This document shows positions 23,209 to 31,227 of a stretch of DNA of 64,000 nucleotides, piece by piece. Each line of letters starts with the position of its first letter. Position 1 is the first letter of the stretch. Origin of the DNA: Pseudomonas sp. NCCP-436 (GTDB lineage: Bacteria > Pseudomonadota > Gammaproteobacteria > Pseudomonadales > Pseudomonadaceae); NCBI RefSeq assembly GCF_019656335.1, contig NZ_BPLZ01000001.1, forward strand, positions 62,001-126,000, read 5' to 3'. The position numbers and the translations under genes were made by a program. The notes below the pieces were generated by a model. The model did not search any database. It was not told the DNA's origin and saw only the letters and a list, made by a program, of their open reading frames with translations.

Positions 23209-23763
23209 ATGCCCCGCTGCTTCTGGTGTACCGACGATCCCCTGTACCAGGCCTATCACGACGAGGAGTGGGGTGTGCCGCAGCGCGATCCGCAGCATCT
23301 GTTCGAGATGCTGTTGCTCGAAGGCGCGCAGGCCGGTCTGTCGTGGATCACCGTGCTGAAGAAGCGCGAACGCTATCGCCAGGTGCTGCACGGTTTCGAC
23401 CCCGAGCATCTGGCGCGGTTGAGCGATGACGAGATCGAGGTGCTGATGCAGGATCCGGGCATCATTCGCAACCGCCTCAAGCTCAGGGCCGTGCGGCAGA
23501 ACGCCCGGGCCTGGCTGCAGCTGGAAGATCCGGCGGGTTTCCTCTGGTCGTTTGTCGGCGGCGCACCAAAGATCAATCATTTCAGCGAACGTAGCCAGGT
23601 GCCGGCGGTAACGGCGGAGGCCGCTGCCATGAGTAAGGCGTTGAAGAGAGCCGGTTTCACCTTTGTTGGGCCAACCATCTGCTATGCCTTCATGCAGGCC
23701 ACCGGCATGGTGATGGATCACACAACCGATTGTGACCGCTATGAGCAACTGAAGGCCGGCTAA
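23209..23763 (+). CDS. tag: DNA-3-methyladenine glycosylase I
   Basis: A 184-residue protein opening MPRCFWCTDDPLYQAYHDEEWG with the Tag zinc-binding Cys and the conserved YHDEEWG motif. GAQAGLSWITVLKKRE and FVGPTICYAFMQATGMVMDH complete the family pattern. The conserved Cys/His residues at both ends bind zinc. It excises 3-methyladenine from DNA. It is divergent from glyQ, and the 170-bp gap contains a small TATATC-CA-GATATA palindrome (23152-23165). Confidence 0.96.
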   Translation: MPRCFWCTDDPLYQAYHDEEWGVPQRDPQHLFEMLLLEGAQAGLSWITVLKKRERYRQVLHGFDPEHLARLSDDEIEVLMQDPGIIRNRLKLRAVRQNARAWLQLEDPAGFLWSFVGGAPKINHFSERSQVPAVTAEAAAMSKALKRAGFTFVGPTICYAFMQATGMVMDHTTDCDRYEQLKAG

Positions 23764-23834
23764 ACGCCGGCTTTACTGACTGGGCTGACCTGCGCCGCTA
23801 CAATTGATGCTTTTCTGAGCGGTAGGAGTCTGTC

Positions 23835-24722
23835 GTGGAAAAACTCAAGGGCGCCTTGGTGGTCGGCTTTTTGCGCCTGTTCGCGTTGCTGCCATGGCCT
23901 GTAGTGCAGGCGCTGGGCAACGCCATCGGCTGGCTGATGTGGAAGCTGCCGAACGGCTCGCGCGAAGTGGTGCGGATCAATTTGAGCAAGTGCTTCCCCG
24001 AGTTGAACGAGGCCGAACTGGACAAGCTGGTTGGACAAAGCCTCAAGGACATCGGCAAGACCCTCACCGAGAGCGCCTGTGCCTGGATCTGGCCGGCGCA
24101 GAAATCGCTCAAGCTGATCCGCGAAGTGGAAGGCCTGGAGGTGCTGCAGCAGGCCCTGGCCTCGGGCAAGGGTGTGGTCGGCATCACCAGTCACCTGGGC
24201 AACTGGGAAGTGCTCAACCACTTCTACTGCAACCAGTGCAAACCGATCATTTTCTATCGCCCGCCCAAGCTCAAGGCGGTCGATGAACTGCTGCAGAAGC
24301 AGCGCGTGCAGATGGGCAACCGCGTTGCGCCATCGACCAAGGAAGGCATCCTCAGCGTCATCAAGGAAGTGCGCAAGGGCGGCGCCGTGGGCATTCCGGC
24401 CGACCCCGAGCCGAGTCGCTCGTCGGGTGTGTTCGTGCCCTTTCTCGGTACCACCGCCCTGACCAGCAAGTTCGTCCCCGGCATGCTCAGCGGTGGCAAG
24501 GCAGTCGGCGTGTTCCTGCATGCGCTGCGCCTGCCGGACGGCAGCGGTTACAAGGTGATTCTCGAGGCGGCGCCCGAGGGCATGTACAGCGATAACGTCG
24601 AGGAAGGCGTGGCGGCCATGAGCGAAGTGGTCTCGCGCTACGTGCGCGCCTACCCGAGCCAGTACATGTGGAGCATGAAGCGCTTCAAGAAGCGTCCGGA
24701 TGGCGAGGCCAAGTGGTACTGA
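23835..24722 (+). CDS. lipid A / lysophospholipid acyltransferase (LpxL/HtrB family)
   Basis: A 295-residue inner-membrane acyltransferase. After an N-terminal hydrophobic helix it has the catalytic HxxxxE motif in ITSHLGNWEVLNHF near residue 118 and the PADPEPSRSSGVFVPF block. The syntenic P. aeruginosa gene encodes a secondary lipid A acyltransferase of the HtrB type, so a role in late acylation of lipid A is likely. It is the last backbone gene before the seven-gene cluster, whose last gene converges on it. Confidence 0.9.
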   Translation: MEKLKGALVVGFLRLFALLPWPVVQALGNAIGWLMWKLPNGSREVVRINLSKCFPELNEAELDKLVGQSLKDIGKTLTESACAWIWPAQKSLKLIREVEGLEVLQQALASGKGVVGITSHLGNWEVLNHFYCNQCKPIIFYRPPKLKAVDELLQKQRVQMGNRVAPSTKEGILSVIKEVRKGGAVGIPADPEPSRSSGVFVPFLGTTALTSKFVPGMLSGGKAVGVFLHALRLPDGSGYKVILEAAPEGMYSDNVEEGVAAMSEVVSRYVRAYPSQYMWSMKRFKKRPDGEAKWY

Positions 24723-24741
24723 AGCGGCTGCGTCAACCGCT

Positions 24742-25773
24742 CTAAAGCTCCAGTTCCAGCCTTTTGCCAGTGAAATCCCGCAATTTGCCGTGCAGCAGCA
24801 ACTGGCGAATCCAGGGGCCGAGCAGATCCTGCCGGCCGTCGAGCATCTGCGCCGGCCCCCAGTGTCCGGCGCAGTCGGCGAAACGCTGATGCTGGGCGCT
24901 GACGGCTTCGAGGATGCGCTTGTCCTGGCGCAGCACCACGCCCAGTAGCGGCCGCATCACAGCCTGCTTCAGCCAGCCGGGTAGCCAGCCGCGGCGGCTG
25001 ACGATGCGCGCGATCACCTGCAACTGACCGGCTTCGGCAGGGATCAGCCAGGCGCTGATCAGCAGCGTGAGCCGGCCGCGGGCGTCGCGGTACTCGATTT
25101 CCGCCAGGCCCGGCAGGCGGAAGCGGCCGAAACTCTCGCCGCGGCTGCCTTCGAACAGGCGCGAGATCAGCCCGGCCTGCTTGCCCTCCTCGCTGTAACG
25201 CGCCTCGATCCCGTCTTCCAGCGCGCGGATATCGGCGATCACCCGCTGGCGCCTGTCGTCGCGGCGAATCCAGCCGGCGTGGACGAAATGGGTATGGAAG
25301 GCGTCGAGGAAGTTCTCCGCCGCCTCCTGCAGGCTGCAACGCACCTGGTCGTGCATCCAGAACTGATCCACATCTTCCTGTACCGCGCCATTGGGATTGG
25401 GCAATGGCGGGGTCGGCAGCATGCTGTCGCGTACCCAGATCAGGCCGTGTGCCTCCAGCGTCTGCAGCGGCTGCAACAGCCTGGTGGTGCTGCCCTGGTC
25501 GAGACTGCCGGGGGCGCGGATGCACTGCCCGGCGCCGTCGAAACGCCAGCCGTGGTAGGGGCACTCGACCGCACCGTCGCGCACGCAACCGGCGCTGAGT
25601 GGCGCGAAGCGGTGCGGACAGCGATCCGGCAATGCCGCCGGGCGGCCGTCACTCTCGCGAAACAGCACCAGCGGCCGGCCATGCAGCACGCGCGCCAGCG
25701 GTCGGCGGGTGCCGAGCTGGTGGCTGGTCGCCAGCGGCCACCAGTACGCCAGAGGCTGCTCGGTCGGATTCAT
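24742..25773 (-). CDS. Rieske [2Fe-2S] non-heme iron oxygenase, last gene of the biosynthetic cluster
   Basis: 343 residues from MNPTEQPLAYWWPLATSHQ, with an AGGAAG ribosome site. The start overlaps the previous stop as ATGA. The Rieske centre has CPHR (near residue 55) and CPYHGW (near residue 75), the CxH...CxxH ligands. The catalytic domain has ENFLDAFHTHFVH, fitting the 2-His-1-carboxylate iron site. The enzyme should hydroxylate, demethylate or cyclise a small molecule with electrons from a reductase that is not encoded here. Substrate unknown; as the last gene, a tailoring role is inferred. Confidence 0.88.
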   Translation of the reverse strand: MNPTEQPLAYWWPLATSHQLGTRRPLARVLHGRPLVLFRESDGRPAALPDRCPHRFAPLSAGCVRDGAVECPYHGWRFDGAGQCIRAPGSLDQGSTTRLLQPLQTLEAHGLIWVRDSMLPTPPLPNPNGAVQEDVDQFWMHDQVRCSLQEAAENFLDAFHTHFVHAGWIRRDDRRQRVIADIRALEDGIEARYSEEGKQAGLISRLFEGSRGESFGRFRLPGLAEIEYRDARGRLTLLISAWLIPAEAGQLQVIARIVSRRGWLPGWLKQAVMRPLLGVVLRQDKRILEAVSAQHQRFADCAGHWGPAQMLDGRQDLLGPWIRQLLLHGKLRDFTGKRLELEL

Positions 25774-26897
25774 AGTTTCAGCTTCCTCATCAGCGGTACG
25801 CCCAGCCCCTGCAGCAGTGCGGCCAGGGTGCGCCAGACCAGGCGCTGGCGCAGTGGCAGGTGGGCGATATGCACCAGGCTGTACTCGATCTGCGGCTGAC
25901 CGCCGCGCAGGCGCTTGAAGTGTGCCGCACCGGAGCTGAAGTTGAGCAGCATGTGGCGTCTGGCCGCCTCCTCCAGGCACAGCCGGGTCAGCTGGCGATA
26001 GAGCCCGGTGCGCTGTGGCAGTGCGGTGTCATAGCCGACGATGGGCGCGCTGAGCACGCTATCGCTGGCGAACCAGCCGGCGACCCCGTCGATGCGCCCG
26101 CAGGCCGCGCGCATTACGCGCAGTTCGAGCCAGCCGTCCCGCTGGCCCTGTTCCAGCCAGGCCGCGCTGTAATGCGGGTTGAGAACGCTGTACTTGTCCA
26201 GATAGAGCAGGTTGTAGAGCGCTTCGATGCGCTCGAACTCGGCGTGGCTGAGGTTTGCTCCGGTCTCCACCCGGTAACCGCTGCGCCGCAGCAGCGTGGC
26301 ATCGAGCCGGCAGTTGTGGTGACGCAGATAGGCGCTGTCGGCGCCGTCGCGGCCATCGAACAGATAGATCTGGCGGCTGGGCACGGCGAGGTAGCCGAGC
26401 GCGTGCAGGCGTTCCAGCAGTACGCCATTGCTAGCCGGGTTGAGCGAGCGAAAGCCGAAGGCATGAGTCGGAAAGCGCTGGCGCAGCAGTGCGGTCAGCT
26501 CCTCCAGTCCTTCGCCCTGCCAGTGCGTCGGGTACAGATTGGTCGACAGCAGCCAGTTGTTGACCTGCACGATGCGGTCGATGCGGGCGCTGCGCAGCAG
26601 CCGTTCGACGCCATCGACCAGCGGCTTGAGCAGTTTCGCCAGCGGCCGGCTGGGCAGACGCTGCAACTCGTCACGGGCATAACCGCTGTAGGCGGTCAGG
26701 GGCGAGACCACGTAGCAGTTGTCGATTCGCTCGCCGCCCTGGTTGATCGATACCGGCATCTGCCAGCGGCCCAGATCGAGCAGTTGCAGTTCGCAGGCAA
26801 GGTTGCCGATACCGCGTTCGGCATGTTCGCGGACGTAACGCGCGGCGGCGCTGTCGAGCTGCGCCAGCTGTGGATCGTCGGCAGTCAGCAGCTTCAT
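25770..26897 (-). CDS. GNAT/FemAB-like acyl- or aminoacyl-transferase of the cluster
   Basis: 375 residues from MKLLTADDPQLAQLDSAAA. The start overlaps the ATP-grasp stop as ATGA. No strict family signature was recognised. The C-terminal half has a GNAT-like layout, and the motif LNFSSGAAHFKRLRGG resembles the substrate/CoA-site end of FemAB/GNAT proteins. It is soluble except for a hydrophobic C-terminal stretch (LVWRTLAALLQGLGVPLM) that may touch the membrane. Tight coupling to its neighbours suggests it transfers an acyl or amino-acyl group in the same pathway. The exact reaction is unknown. Confidence 0.7.
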   Translation of the reverse strand: MKLLTADDPQLAQLDSAAARYVREHAERGIGNLACELQLLDLGRWQMPVSINQGGERIDNCYVVSPLTAYSGYARDELQRLPSRPLAKLLKPLVDGVERLLRSARIDRIVQVNNWLLSTNLYPTHWQGEGLEELTALLRQRFPTHAFGFRSLNPASNGVLLERLHALGYLAVPSRQIYLFDGRDGADSAYLRHHNCRLDATLLRRSGYRVETGANLSHAEFERIEALYNLLYLDKYSVLNPHYSAAWLEQGQRDGWLELRVMRAACGRIDGVAGWFASDSVLSAPIVGYDTALPQRTGLYRQLTRLCLEEAARRHMLLNFSSGAAHFKRLRGGQPQIEYSLVHIAHLPLRQRLVWRTLAALLQGLGVPLMRKLKL

Positions 26898-28048
26898 GAC
26901 CCTGGCGCTCCATCGAGCGGCTGGCCGTCCCATTCGATATCCGCTGTCGAGGCTGCCAGCAGACCGCGTCGGCGCCTCAGCGCACGTACCGCAATCTCGC
27001 CGACACCGAGCAGCTGCGCCGCCAGCGGACCGAGGTCGCCGCCGCGCAGGATCACGTCGCGCGCCGCGCGGTAGTCGGACCAGAAGCGGCGGCTGGCGAG
27101 ATGACGCGGGGCGCCGATCAGCAGCATCGCCAGCGCCACCATGCGCGGCGCCGGGCTCGGCAGCAGCGGTTCGCCGGGCGTGTTCAGGGCGTTCACCAGC
27201 GCCGTGGGCCGGTCGCCGAACAGATGGATGCCGCTGGTTGCGCGCGGGTTGCATTCGAGGACGTGAAAGCGCCCCTGGGCATCGGTGATGAAGTCGAAGC
27301 CGACCTGGCCGGTATAGCCGGTGGCGCGGCCAAAGTCCTCGACGAACGCCTGCACGGCTTGCGGCCGTACCGGCTGGAAATAGATACCCGAGCCGCGCCC
27401 GACGCGGTACAGCGGCCGGTAGCAGGCATGGGCGCGCAACTGTCCGTCGACCAGCAGGCTGAAGCTGCAGTGCTCGTCGCCGGCAACGAAGCGCTGGGCG
27501 ACCCAGGGCTGCTCCGCTGTCGGCCGCAACGCCTCGACGGCGCGCGCATGCGGGCGAATCAGGGTGCGTGAGGCAAAGCGCGAGTAGGCCGGCTTGAACA
27601 CCCAGTCGCCGTGCTCGGCGGCCAGGGCGAGGCAGTCTTCGCGGCTTTGCAGCAGGCGTGTATCGGGCGCTTCCAGCGGCCAGCCGCGGCTCATTTCGGC
27701 GAAACGGCCCTTGTGATGCAGGCGGTGCAGCAGCTCGAAATCGCTGGTCAGCACCCGGCACAACGGCGCCAGTTGCGCCAGGCCATGGGCCAGGTAGAAG
27801 GCTTCCTCGCAGGTCGGCACGATCAGCTCGATGCCGTCCTGGCGAACGCGCCCGGCCAGGGCCTCGATCCAGGCCTGCGGGTTGCTGCGCGGCTCCGGCA
27901 GGCGGACGAAATGGTCCACCGCCCGGCTGGAACGCGCCAGTGGCCAGGCCAGCGAGTCGCCGACGCTGACGGTCCAGCCGCTGGCGGCAAATGCCCGGGC
28001 CCATTCCAGACAGGCCGGCGCCCGCGCGCCGAGGATCAGTACGTGCAT
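26894..28048 (-). CDS. ATP-grasp carboxylate-amine ligase of the cluster
   Basis: 384 residues from MHVLILGARAPACLEWARAF, with a strong GGAGGAAAC ribosome site. The start overlaps the adenylate-enzyme stop by 13 bp. It has an N-terminal pre-ATP-grasp Rossmann-like domain. The ATP-grasp fold includes WVFKPAYSRFASR (phosphate/lysine strand), PWVAQRFVAGDEHCSFSLL and FHVLECNPRATSGIH with the metal-binding E and N. Such enzymes form amide or ester bonds through an acyl phosphate. It could join an amino acid to the acyl product, which is inference. Confidence 0.85.
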   Translation of the reverse strand: MHVLILGARAPACLEWARAFAASGWTVSVGDSLAWPLARSSRAVDHFVRLPEPRSNPQAWIEALAGRVRQDGIELIVPTCEEAFYLAHGLAQLAPLCRVLTSDFELLHRLHHKGRFAEMSRGWPLEAPDTRLLQSREDCLALAAEHGDWVFKPAYSRFASRTLIRPHARAVEALRPTAEQPWVAQRFVAGDEHCSFSLLVDGQLRAHACYRPLYRVGRGSGIYFQPVRPQAVQAFVEDFGRATGYTGQVGFDFITDAQGRFHVLECNPRATSGIHLFGDRPTALVNALNTPGEPLLPSPAPRMVALAMLLIGAPRHLASRRFWSDYRAARDVILRGGDLGPLAAQLLGVGEIAVRALRRRRGLLAASTADIEWDGQPLDGAPGS

Positions 28049-29391
28049 GGCGTTTCCTCCGGGCGGCGCTGCAGCAGCAGGCGGCGGCGCTTGGCGCCGG
28101 GCGCATCCGCCTGCCATTGGCTGACATGCAGCGTTGCAGGCTGCACCTGCTGTTGTTTAAAGAATCTCGTCAGTGCCTGACGCAGGGCCGCCTCCGCCGG
28201 GTCATGCTGCGCCGCCTGCAGTTGCAGCTGCCAGTCCATGCCGTCCTGGCAGATGCGCCACTGCTCCAGCTGCGTGGCGGCGGTGGCGACGGCGCGGCGC
28301 AGCAGGTCGGGATAGAGCGGGCGCAGGCCACTGCCATCCAGCGCCGGCAGCCACAGCACTTCATCGGCGCGGCCCTCGATGGCGGCCAGGGTGCGTTCGG
28401 CGCGGCCGCAGGGGCAGGGCTCGGGCGCCAGTTGCAGGATGTCGTTGAGGCGATAGCGCACGATGATCTGCGTGGTGCGCGAGAAGTCGGTGACCAGCGG
28501 CTGGAAGCGCCGCTGCTGGTTGTCCAGCCACTGCGGCTCGATCAGCAGGTGGCTTTCGTTCAGGTGCAGGTTGCCGTGCTCGCAGCTGTAGCCGAGAAAG
28601 CCTTCGCTGGCCTGGTAAATCTGCGCCGGGCGGCGGCCGAACACCTGCTCGATGCGCCGGGCATCCTCTTCCTCCAGCACCTCGGCCACCGAGACCAGAT
28701 GCCGTGGGGCGATGTTCAGGCGCCCGCTCGCCTGCAGCTCGGCCAGGCCGCGCAGCACCGTGGCCGGGGCCACCAGCACATGCGGCTGCTGACCTTCGAG
28801 TTTGCCCAGCGCGGCGTCCAGGCCGAGCAGCAGGTCATGGAAGACGAAGTCGATACGGCGGCTGGACAGCGTGGTGTACAGCCGGCTGTTGGCGCGCAGG
28901 AAGAAGGCGATGCGCAGCGGCGGCCGCCACGGCAGCAGATGGCCGAGCAGGCCTGTCGGCAAGGTGCGCGCCAGCAGCGTGCCGGCCCAGCGTTCGCGTT
29001 CCTCGCGGCTGACCAGAAAGACCCCGCGATGGCCGGATGTGCCGCTGGAAAGGCCAACGGTCAGTTCGCCCAGCTGCGGGCTGAAATCCCGCGACTGTTC
29101 GGCCTGCAGCGCAACCTCCAGAGCAGGCTGCAGCTCGATGCCGCGGCTGTTGCAGGCGCCGAATTCGCTCATCAGCAGCGCCTTGTCCATCTCCGGCCAG
29201 CGCTCCAGCGGCAGCCCGCGAAAGGCGCGCAGGCGCGGCGCCTGCGGCGCGGTTTCACGCAGAAAGCGCCGCAGCTGGCGCGCCTGCCAGGCCTCCAGCC
29301 GGCGCCGGTCGGAGAAGCGCAGCCACCAGCGGCTGTGGATGAAGCTGCCGGCAACCCGCAGCAGGCTGCGCAGATGCTCAAGGCCGTGCAT
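28036..29391 (-). CDS. adenylate-forming enzyme, F390 synthetase/PaaK-like
   Basis: 451 residues. The nucleotide-binding motif SSGTSGHRGVFL lies near residue 113. Further motifs are YQASEGFLGYSC (acyl-adenylate site), YRLNDIL and the Cys pair CPCGR typical of CapK/PaaK-type ligases. It should activate a carboxylic acid as an acyl-AMP and perhaps pass it to CoA or an amine. The start overlaps the metallo-hydrolase stop by 14 bp. No carrier protein gene is present in the cluster. Confidence 0.85.
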   Translation of the reverse strand: MHGLEHLRSLLRVAGSFIHSRWWLRFSDRRRLEAWQARQLRRFLRETAPQAPRLRAFRGLPLERWPEMDKALLMSEFGACNSRGIELQPALEVALQAEQSRDFSPQLGELTVGLSSGTSGHRGVFLVSREERERWAGTLLARTLPTGLLGHLLPWRPPLRIAFFLRANSRLYTTLSSRRIDFVFHDLLLGLDAALGKLEGQQPHVLVAPATVLRGLAELQASGRLNIAPRHLVSVAEVLEEEDARRIEQVFGRRPAQIYQASEGFLGYSCEHGNLHLNESHLLIEPQWLDNQQRRFQPLVTDFSRTTQIIVRYRLNDILQLAPEPCPCGRAERTLAAIEGRADEVLWLPALDGSGLRPLYPDLLRRAVATAATQLEQWRICQDGMDWQLQLQAAQHDPAEAALRQALTRFFKQQQVQPATLHVSQWQADAPGAKRRRLLLQRRPEETPCTY

Positions 29392-30232
29392 GCAATGCCT
29401 CTGCGGCGATTTCGCAGTGCGACGGTAGGATCAGCAGCGACGGTTCGCGACGGGCCAGCTCGCCGATGGCGGCGAAGGTCTGGCGATAGGTGCGTATCCC
29501 GCTGCTGCTGAAGCACAGGGTCGGGGCCGGTGGCAAGCGGCCTTCGCGGCAGGCAGGCAGCGAATAGCAGGCGTCGGCCACCAGCAGCAGCGGCCCGCCG
29601 CTGGCGTCGGGGATGCACAGGCCGAGCTGGCCGTGGCTGTGGCCGGGCAGCGCGACACCGAGCAGGCTGCCATCGCTGAGCAGGTCGAAGCCTTGCGTGA
29701 AGGGTGCCATCCACGCCGGCAGCGAGCGCTGCGGACAGTCGTCGGCATGTTCCAGGCGCGTGGCGAAATCGTCCGGCAGCATACCCGGCAGCCGTCCCTG
29801 CACGGTGGCGCGCCAGCGTCTGCCGCGCAGTGCCAGCACATGCTCGCTCTCGGTACGCAGGGCGATGATGCGGGCCTGGGGAAAGTCACGCAGACCGGCG
29901 ACATGGTCGCCATGAAAATGCGAGACGATCACTGCGCCGATATCCTCGCGGCGGATGCCGCGTGCGGCGAGCTGCGCCGACAGGCACTCGTGGGCAGGGA
30001 GATGCACCGGTAACAGGCTGCCGTAGAGGCGCTCGGGAAACACGGCGGTGGCATCGAGAAAGTGCTGCGCATAGCCGGTGTCGTAGAGCATCCAGCCGCG
30101 CGTCGGGTGGCGCAGCAGGGCGCAGTAGGAAGGAAAGTCCACCTGATGCAGCCCGGCTCCGCGCGCAGCCATGCAGGCCAGGTGGCGGCAACTGCCGACT
30201 CGCAGCCAGGCGACGTCGATCGATGCGCTCAT
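29378..30232 (-). CDS. metallo-beta-lactamase-fold hydrolase of the cluster
   Basis: 284 residues from MSASIDVAWLRVGSCRHL. The start overlaps the reductase stop as ATGA. The metal motif SHFHGDHVAGL (HxHxDH) lies near residue 112, with later ligands in LPGHSHGQLG, VADACYS and LPSHCEI. That set is like the lactonase/glyoxalase branch of the superfamily. In context it could hydrolyse a thioester or lactone intermediate, or protect against a lactone. The substrate is not known. Confidence 0.86.
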   Translation of the reverse strand: MSASIDVAWLRVGSCRHLACMAARGAGLHQVDFPSYCALLRHPTRGWMLYDTGYAQHFLDATAVFPERLYGSLLPVHLPAHECLSAQLAARGIRREDIGAVIVSHFHGDHVAGLRDFPQARIIALRTESEHVLALRGRRWRATVQGRLPGMLPDDFATRLEHADDCPQRSLPAWMAPFTQGFDLLSDGSLLGVALPGHSHGQLGLCIPDASGGPLLLVADACYSLPACREGRLPPAPTLCFSSSGIRTYRQTFAAIGELARREPSLLILPSHCEIAAEALHARP

Positions 30233-31227
30233 CGGCTGTGCTCCAGCCACCAGGCTGCGTGGCGGCGAATGCCCTCTTCGAGATCGACACCGGGCTGCCA
30301 GCCCAGCTCGCGGCGAATCGCCGAGGTATCCAGCGTCTGGCTGAAGGCGAGTACGCCGGCGCTGTAGCGGGTCAGCAGCGGCTCCCTGCCGCCGCTCAGA
30401 TGCGCGCCGGCTTCGAACAGGCGGGCGACGCCGGACACCAGCGGCCAGGGCAGCCGGCGGGTGTGCAGCGGCAGTGCGAAGGCCGTGGCGACGCGCTCCA
30501 GCAGATGGTCGAGGCGGATCGCTTGGCCATTGCTGACGTTGTACAGGTTGTAGCGACGCGGCAAGGGGCGGGTGAGGCCGAGCCAGACGGCATCGACCAG
30601 GTTGTCGATATAGGTCAGGTCGAGTTCGGCCCGCCCGCCGCGCATCAGCGGAATCGCACCACGGCGCATCACACGCAGCATGCGCGGCATCAGCGTGGCG
30701 TCCCATGGGCCGAACACGGCGCGCGGACGCAGCACCACGGTCTGCGCGATATCGGCTTCCCGCAGCAGCGTCTCGGCCATGCCCTTGGTTTGCGCATATC
30801 GGTTTACCGGGGGCGGCAGGGGATCGTCCTCGCGTACGCCGAGGCGGTCCTGAAAGGCGAAGTACAGGCTCGGTGTCGAGAGATGCACCAGGCGCTCGAT
30901 GCCATGCGAGCGGCAGGCGTGAATGACCTCCTCGGTCGAGGCGACGTTGGCGCGCCGAAACGCCTCGGCGCTGCCCCATGGCGCCGACAGCGCGGCGCAG
31001 TGCACCAGGGCATCGGCGCCTGCGGCGGCTTCGCTCAATGCCGCCTGCGCCTGCGGCGTGCCGTGTTCGACGGGCAGGAAGCGCATCGCGCCAGGGGCGT
31101 GGGCCAGGACTTCATCGGCGGCCTCGCGGCTGCGGCCGCAGAACACCACCTCGCAACCCTCGGCAGCCAGGCGCCAGGCGATATGCCGTCCGACGAAGCC
31201 GGTGCCTCCGGTGAGCAGAACCTTCAT
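30229..31227 (-). CDS. NAD(P)-dependent reductase/epimerase, OleD-like extended SDR
   Basis: 332 residues. The nucleotide-binding TGGTGFVGRHIA is at the N-terminus. The active-site YAQTKGMAE (YxxxK) lies near residue 155 after the serine-containing HLSTPSLYF. The sequence is of the 3-beta-HSD/OleD type, which reduces beta-keto acids to beta-hydroxy acids. Its position directly after a ketoacyl synthase (ATGA overlap at 31224-31227) fits reduction of that enzyme's product. Confidence 0.88.
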   Translation of the reverse strand: MKVLLTGGTGFVGRHIAWRLAAEGCEVVFCGRSREAADEVLAHAPGAMRFLPVEHGTPQAQAALSEAAAGADALVHCAALSAPWGSAEAFRRANVASTEEVIHACRSHGIERLVHLSTPSLYFAFQDRLGVREDDPLPPPVNRYAQTKGMAETLLREADIAQTVVLRPRAVFGPWDATLMPRMLRVMRRGAIPLMRGGRAELDLTYIDNLVDAVWLGLTRPLPRRYNLYNVSNGQAIRLDHLLERVATAFALPLHTRRLPWPLVSGVARLFEAGAHLSGGREPLLTRYSAGVLAFSQTLDTSAIRRELGWQPGVDLEEGIRRHAAWWLEHSR

